Below, in pieces: positions 57,771-64,000 of a stretch of DNA of 64,000 nucleotides (the first letter of the stretch is position 1; each line of letters begins with the position of its first letter). The stretch comes from Ascaphus truei. Lineage: Eukaryota > Chordata > Amphibia > Anura > Ascaphidae. A model generated the notes under the pieces. The model had not been told where the DNA came from. It ran no database searches and saw only the letters and a program-made list of their open reading frames with translations. The position numbers and the translations under genes were made by a program. Location: contig CM071579.1 in the NCBI GenBank assembly GCA_036426205.1, positions 21,976,603 to 22,040,602 of the forward strand, given 5' to 3'.

Positions 57771-58995
57771 AAGGTAGGTTTTTAGTTGCTTATGCCTGCC
57801 GTATTACAAAGCTTTTCAGCACAGTGTGGGTTAAAGACGTCTAAGACACCCAGATGTCAGATGGTTCAGATGTCTGGAAAAGACCGGAGTTAAAAGGCTT
57901 CGGTCAACTAAGGTGTTAAGTGGGGAATGGTAATGCAAGTATCCCCATCTTAGCAAATGCCCGGGCAAATGGGCCAGATGTCCGGCCAGCTCAGACAAAA
58001 TGTTGTCAGGTTAGGGGGACGGGTCTGGTATACTATGCGGCAAAGGTGTGAGGGCCTCACATGTCCTTAGCAAACTAAGACGCCCTCTGCCAGGTTTTCC
58101 CAGGTATGGGCAACTCTGGGATAGATGGGAATATTTGTCCCCACAGATAGATTGGCTGCAGAGGTTAAAGAGAGGGGTTTTTACTGATAAGAATCCCTGC
58201 AGCCGATCGGGAGTCAGTTCCATCTAAGCTTGACTTTAAACTTTTTACCATCGTAACCCAAGTCAAAAGTTCGTAAGAACTAAGGATTTAAGAACCAATT
58301 CTATGGCGTTAGAATGAAGAAAGCAGCTCCGGCGGATAAACAGCGGTTGTGAGAGGCGCCATTAACCAAAGACTGTTTTCGGCTCTGTTTGCGCATAACT
58401 CCCGCTCCTTGGAAATTGTGCCTAGAGACTATATTTTAAAAGATTTTGTTTTGGGAATAGAAGATTTTGTTTTACCCCATCCCAGTAAGTGTATTTCAAG
58501 TGTTTTTTTGTAAATTAATGTGTGTATGTTCATTTCTGTAAATAAATCACAATTTATTTTATCTCTTGCTTTGCGCAATCAAATGATCCGGGTAATTTGG
58601 TGTTAAAAGTGCTGGGGTCTCGTGACTGTTCCTGCTCCAAATAATAATATAATTTTGGTGCCTGAAACACTGAGCGATAAAGTGACATTTCGAAGGTCAG
58701 TAATAGAGCTTACACAGAGAAATAAAGCAGGATCACACATTTCAAAGTCTGTAACAAGGTGATGAAATTAAACCACTGAGCTACTTCTTCAACTCAATTA
58801 TATTTAATTTGTCACCTATTTATTTGCCTTCCAAGGATCTAAAATGTCTGGATATGTTCACCAAGCGCAATTAAAATGTCCAAAAAGGAAAACCTATAGT
58901 GCAATAGAAAAAGGAAAGAAGATAGTGTTATTCGTGTAAAAAATGAACAACCACCCACGCCAAAGGTTTGAAACTTTCAACTCAGCTGAGACTCT
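57771..58995. other. Spacer without recognised gene
   Basis: No domain-bearing frame or defined repeat. AATAAATCACAATTTATTTT at 58,541-58,560 is a short palindrome-like AT stretch. Confidence 0.35.
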
Positions 58996-59356
58996 AGAGA
59001 GGGAGATAAAGGGACAGCAAACATATCGCAATCCAGTATAAGGTGCGTCTTTAAAAGTATAGAAGATGCACAGTGTACTAACGATGTATCAAAGATAAAA
59101 GCTCGATTTGAGTACACCACACTCCGAATAAATGTAAGCACAATCTCACCATCGTGACGTCCGATACGAGCTCCTTCCACATCTCGTGACGCCTAACTCC
59201 AGTCTCATGCTAAGTTGACGTCTGGTTGGGTCCTCTGTCCTGGTCCTATGCGTTTCGCATTGGCTTCGTCAGAGGTGCTGATGCAAGCTGCTTCCCACTA
59301 TCCTATTTATACTCTGCAATGAACTTAAAGCTACAATACAAATAATGGCTGTACCC
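58996..59356 (+). repeat. Left inverted arm flanking the Penelope-like element
   Basis: The arm includes GAGATAAAGGGACAGCAAAC, TATCAAAGATAAAAGC, CTCCTTCCAC and CTATTTATACTCT...AAAGCTAC. It aligns end to end, in opposite orientation, with 61,576-62,249. Confidence 0.8.
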
Positions 59357-60279
59357 ACTGAAACTCAAAATGGCGCTTATCTAAAAAAAGAGGGGCACAG
59401 GAGCAAGAGGGGCATAGGAATGGGGCACTGGTATGAGCAGAACTGTGAGAGGACCTTTCCCCTGTCTAAAAGGATTAAAATATAAAGCCTGTCTTTAGCT
59501 GATTAATTTAAGCAGGCGTTAATTTACCAGTCTACACCAGTCTCATGATGCATGCTTAAAAGCCTGCTGCACAGACTGCAGCTGCTAGTCTGTGCTGCTA
59601 GAGAGATCCCAGGCGAAGAGAGACTGTTCCAGGCAGCATCGGTCTCTGGAACCCACCAGAGGGAACCCCAATAGACACGACCACAGACCCTGGACTGACA
59701 TGAAGAGCATCCTGCCTACAGGTAGATAGCTCTCTTTGGACTTGAGTCAATGGTTGGTAAGAGGTCTAGCTTGCCAGCCCTCATATACAGTAGGGACTGC
59801 TGAATGTTACTCAGTCCCCTACATGGGGTCAGTCTGGTTGTTATTTTCTGCTCCAACTTTGTTTGCTGATATGAAGCGGTTTTCTGTTTAAAGCTTCTGG
59901 CTAATAAAGTCTATGTTTATTTCTTCTAAAAACATCTCCAGTGTTTTACCCTCTGTGCACATCTCCTACAAGAACATTGGGATAATTATAAAAAGTTATA
60001 TATATACACAACACATGATTGGTAGGAAAGGCATAATTAATGAAAAATTAGTATATACAACACATTCCATAGAATACAGAGATGTAAACAGAACACAATG
60101 GATGTAAAGTATACTGACTATTAGTATAAACAACATTTTACAAACTTAATTACATAACAGTGTCCATGCAACAAATACAATGTGGCTGACGGCAGAAATA
60201 GTACCATGCAGCTAATGGCCAAAAAATAAGGAATGTAAAAAGGAAACAAGATCAATCGCTACATATTATCATATGGGGG
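59357..60279. other. Sequence between left arm and Penelope-like remnant; LTR-like in part
   Basis: From about 59,390 to 59,935 the sequence has a TATA-like AAAATATAAAGCC (59,477) and AATAAAGTCTATG (59,904), like an LTR, but no ends were defined. The rest is AT-rich. Confidence 0.3.
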
Positions 60280-61432
60280 TCAATATTTCAAATGAACAAC
60301 CCATGGGGTTTCTAACTGAGAGATGGCTATAATTTCAGCACATCTCATATTTGGTCTGATTTTATCTATGCCCAAATATCTTATAAATGTGGGGTTTTGA
60401 TTATGGACCTTTTTAATATTAATTTTATATTCAATAATAAAAATATTTCTGACATGTTCGGCTGTCCTTGTTTTATATTTTCTCACTGTTCGACCCACAT
60501 AATACGTATTGCATGGACAAATGATCAGATACACAACATCACATGATATAAACTCAATAATGGGGGTATTTTTTTGTGTGGATGTCTTGTCATTAAATGC
60601 ACATCCTCTACACGAGACCCCTGAAAAACTCTTGTGGTCCGTTATTTAACCAATCCTTTTCTTTATCTGTGTTTGAGATCTGACTTGGAACAATCTGGCT
60701 TTTGAGATTTATGACTTTTGTAAAAATAACATTTGGTTTGGGGGGTAAATGAATTAAAGCAGCAAAACATGTGAAATCGTATGTGTTTTTTTTTTTAAAT
60801 AAGTCAGTTCCGTAGTATAAGATAATCATGACTGTTTTTTTCAATTATTATTATTATTCAACTTTTAATGCCATTTCTACAGCAGGTTTAATTTAGCCAG
60901 CAGTGTAAGATCTTTGTAACACTTTCCTGTTTGTGATCATTTGTTGCCACTGTTCCCAGCAGTTTGAGTTGTAAACTGTTACAATAGTCAATGTTACCTT
61001 AGTAACATAAGGATATATTGTAGCTGCTGAGGTACACTTACGGAAGGATTGATTGATACTGAATGGCGGCCATTATGTTAGGCACACAATCATGATTTTT
61101 ACAGATTTATAACAGGAGCCCCAAACGATTGCCAGCTAGGTAAGAATATTTAATACATTGTCACATGCTTTACATATACTGTGGATGGGTGGTGGGGGTG
61201 TGTGTGTGTGGGGGGGGGGGGTTATGGGGAATGTACTATTCCTGCTTTAAATAACTGCTCTTTTCGTAAAATATCCCAATTTTTTGTCCTAATTTCTCTG
61301 ACCTCCTCCGCTTGGCTGGTGTATTGTGTGGTGAATGAGCTCAACTTACCACCCATTTTGTTTTTAGCCATATTTTTCTCCTTATATCGGGTCACGTCAC
61401 CTCTATCCAATCTTTTTGATTTTTCATAGGCA
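60280..61432 (-). pseudogene. Penelope-like element coding remnant with GIY-YIG endonuclease
   Basis: Reading the minus strand from 61,432: RLDRGDVTRYKEKN, then KNWDILRKEQLF (to about 61,255), then a TTAA MITE insertion. After it follow LPPKPNVIFTKVINLKSQIV (60,753 down), a CRGCAFNDKTS stretch, and finally MYLIICPCNTYYVGRTVRKY with ...TRTAEH (60,534 down), the GIY-YIG nuclease core with its Tyr pair, Gly, Arg and His. Order and spacing fit the C-terminal part of Penelope-like ORFs. The reverse-transcriptase core is not seen, and frames are broken at the MITE site and near 60,620. Confidence 0.8.
60758..61246. mobile_element. TTAA-target MITE nested in a Penelope-like element
   Basis: Short inverted ends AGCAGCAAAAC and ATTCCTGCT lie between TTAA at 60,754-60,757 and 61,247-61,250. 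On either side, minus-strand reading gives Penelope-like coding sequence, so the element is inserted in it. A GT/G-rich simple repeat lies near its right end (61,186-61,221). Confidence 0.65.
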
Positions 61433-61575
61433 CCTTCAACAGATCTATATATTTATCATTTTTCTCTGTACATTTTTATTTTCAATGTTTCTCAAACGTT
61501 ATTCTCTTTTGTGCAGTTCCGCCCCATCCGGCGAAACTGCCCATGTGGTACATTCAACAACAATTTAGGAGGTTG

Positions 61576-62249
61576 GGAATAGCCATTATTTGCACTGTAG
61601 CTTTTAGTTCATTGATATTATAGAGTATAAATGGGATGGTGGGAAGCGCTTGTATTTGCACCCCTGACGAAACACGTAGGGTGATCTACAGCAGGGGTGT
61701 GCAAACTTCCTGAGCTGCGCCCCCCAGCCTGGCAGCCGCAGCGTTCATGCCCCCCTCTCGAATGACCCGGCGTTGACCTCGCCACATCATTTTACGCACG
61801 TTGCCATGGTGACGCGTCGCTGAAGTGCTCTAAGAGAGCAGGTAAGGGAGTTACAGAGGCCCAACGCCTCCCCCGGCATTTAATTTAAATACCTTGGGGA
61901 AGAGTGCGGGGCCTCTGTAACCGCCGCGCCCCCCCTAGAAATTCTTGCACCCCCTGGGGGGTGCACCTCCCAGTTTACGCTCCCCGGATCTTCAGTACTG
62001 TGCAGGTCAAAGGACCCAGCCAGACACCAACTACCGGAAGATGGGAGTGAGGATTTACGTGACGTGGAAGGAGGTCATATCGAACGCCACGATGGCGAGA
62101 TTGGACTTCCATTTGTTCTGAGTGTAGTGTACACAAATCACGCTTTTATCTTTGATACATAGTGAGAGCACTGTGCATCTCGTATACTTTTAAAGAAGGG
62201 CATTATACTGTAGTGAGCGATGTTTGCTGTCCCTTTATCTCCCTCTCTA
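61576..62249 (-). repeat. Right inverted arm (putative 5' UTR of the Penelope-like element)
   Basis: It is the reverse complement of the left arm, lengthened by a 296-bp hAT MITE at 61,692-61,987. It directly precedes the coding remnant on the minus strand, so it is probably the element's 5' leader. The left arm would then be an inverted partial copy, an arrangement known for Penelope elements. Confidence 0.75.
61692..61987. mobile_element. hAT-type MITE nested in the right Penelope arm
   Basis: The left end CAGGGGTGTGCAAACTTCC and right end AGTTTACGCTCCCCGG are imperfectly inverted. The flanks ATCTACAG and ATCTTCAG match at 7 of 8 bases. The left arm at 59.2 kb lacks this insert, which confirms its limits. 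CpG-rich, non-coding. Confidence 0.75.
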
Positions 62250-64000
62250 TATTTGTGTTGTGGTGAATGTTTGGGCGCCCGAGGGGATGTCCAAGAGTCA
62301 GTTCCATCTATCAACTCTTTAACACTTATACCAAGAAGGTTTCTTGTGTGTTCCAAACCTTTGGAGTGGGAGCTTGTTCATTTTTTATACGGATCACCCT
62401 ATGTGTTTTCCTTTTTCCATTGCACTATAAGTTTGCATTTTTCTCTGTGTGTGAGAGATTCAACCTGAGCGGCAGGGGCAGAAAGGATTTATGTTTGGTT
62501 AATTTATTGCTATATCTTCATGTAGATTTAGATCATACCACACTTTCACATACTGCTATTTACTATATTTGTGTTTTTAGTTGCACTGTTCTGTTCACTT
62601 TGTTGCAATTAAAAATGTACATTAGGATTCATTATATCCAAATGACAGATGTTTTAATAAATTGCAGATACGTCTGCCCGTAGCGTTCCTTGGGATGGCC
62701 GATAAGCAGATGTTGCCTTCTTTAAATAGAAAAAGGGCTCTGGTGTGAATTGAACCAATTCTTCAGGCAAAACAAACTTTCTGGAGATTTTAATAAGGTG
62801 AATAACACAACCCCATGTGCCCAGGAATGGTTCTGAGGAGCAAGAAAACTAAGCTATTGCTTTAGGTTCCTATATCGGGCAACTGATGATAAGAAATGGT
62901 CCTTGTTATTTTGGATCTGTTAATTTAACTATGTAGCAAACTCTCTTTATAAATGGCTCTAACATGTTAAAGCAGAAGTCCCTGCTTTTTGGATTATTTT
63001 TGCACCTTGATGGTACTTGCCCAGAATTTACCCATGGTCCCCCGACCTCCGATGACCTTTCCCGACCTTCTGAGACATTTGTCATTTTTTTGTGATTGAC
63101 ACAAAAAAAATGACAACTATGACAGTGGGGAAACCACCAATACAAAGTTACAATGTCATCTCCCGATTCTTGCCAGGTGGAGAAACTGTCTGCATCTCGG
63201 GAACTTGGGAATCCCGAGGTAAGGGCAGCACGGATCATCTCACAGGAACCTCCTGGCCCCCTGGCAAAGGGCTATGGCTGTAATAGAGAAGAGGGAAAGA
63301 GTGTTATTGCCCTCTGACGTGGGATAGCAATTAGCAGATTGGAGACCCAGTGGCTGTTCCCGTGGCCGGGTCAGATTCAAGGTCCTTCTCCCTGCTCCAA
63401 GAGTTAGAATCGTGGTGGTAGAAGAAAGTACTCTATTAAAGAAGCCATGTCAGTGAGGAATCTTCCATGTCTAAATGAAAAGGGTTGGTGCAAAGCAAAA
63501 CTGCCACCAATGGCTTCAATTTAGCTCCAGCATCACTGGTTTCCTGCTGATGAATTATCCTCATGTGTTTTAAGACACACAGTATTGATCTCATGCTGAT
63601 AGGAAGCCCCTTTGTGTTTAATGGATACTCTTCCTATTTGGTTAACTTGATTTACTACCAGGGGAACCAATCGCAAATGTATCACCTAATTTGATGCTCC
63701 ATCGATTAACTCCTCTGGCTAAATCCTTTTGCCCCAAGAGAAATATTTCCAAAGTGCTGTCCACCTTAACCCCTTTTATGCCAGAGGGGCCTCTTATGTA
63801 CTTTGTCAATATATCGTTGTATAGGGTATCTCCCTTCTATTGAGTGATAGCTCGCTGGATGCTGTGGACATACACAAAGTTAGCATGTTTGGTGTTGCAC
63901 GAGCCTGCAGCAATAAAGGATGTTGAGGGGGAAGGGAGTTCTTGCACAAGATCTTGTAACCCCATCAGTGCCTGCAAAACGTTACACTGCTGGTTCACTT
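62250..64000. other. Terminal spacer without recognised gene
   Basis: A 138-codon and an 82-codon frame near 62,220-62,683 overlap and lack domains. Nothing else is supported up to the window end. Confidence 0.35.

Noticed and set aside
62220..62683. Overlapping 82- and 138-codon frames beyond the Penelope arm
   Set aside because: They overlap in different frames, are hydrophobic by AT-richness, and show no family similarity.

Overview
This window is vertebrate nuclear DNA, most likely from an amphibian and probably a frog. The evidence is one single-exon coding sequence that reads as a close tetrapod LRRC4C (netrin-G ligand 1), embedded in a dense patchwork of transposable elements. That patchwork includes an L1/Tx1-like LINE, L2/CR1-like LINE pieces, a Penelope-like element, tRNA-headed SINEs and many small DNA transposons with 8-bp, TTAA, TA or TTA target duplications. 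It also holds a Helitron and several kilobase-scale minisatellites. The species cannot be named from the sequence alone. There is no operon structure and no sign of prokaryotic sequence.

Layout. 1-6.2 kb holds LTR-like sequence, a Tigger-like element filled by a G-rich minisatellite, two hAT-type MITEs and a SINE. 6.2-12.7 kb is a nested stack: a Harbinger-like element is split by a 1.8-kb LTR-like insertion and then interrupted by a decayed L1/Tx1-like LINE. 12.8-15.1 kb is the tail of an L2/CR1-like LINE split by a 30-bp-unit array. 15.2-16.5 kb is a complete Harbinger-like element carrying a TTAA MITE. 17-24 kb has a SINE, MITEs, a 50-bp-unit minisatellite interrupted by a 981-bp insert that carries a 113-bp near-perfect foldback, and a LINE reverse-transcriptase remnant. 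25.7-28 kb is a 23-bp-unit array. 28-36.3 kb is mostly unrecognised sequence with MITEs and a 33-bp-unit array. 36.36-38.63 kb is a non-autonomous Helitron with GC-rich and CA-rich tandem repeats. 41.37-44.1 kb is the LRRC4C coding exon and its 3' UTR. 47-54.4 kb is again MITEs, LINE tail and two opposed Harbinger-like elements. 57.4-57.8 kb has a 201-bp tandem duplication. 59-62.3 kb is a Penelope-like element flanked by inverted repeats and itself broken by two MITEs.

Only LRRC4C can be supported as a functional protein gene. It encodes a postsynaptic adhesion protein, so the window is best read as the 3' end of a long neuronal gene (coding exon plus upstream intron) lying in repeat-rich intergenic and intronic DNA. 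Indels are concentrated in the middle of several tandem arrays, which suggests that parts of these arrays are imperfect long-read consensus rather than true sequence.
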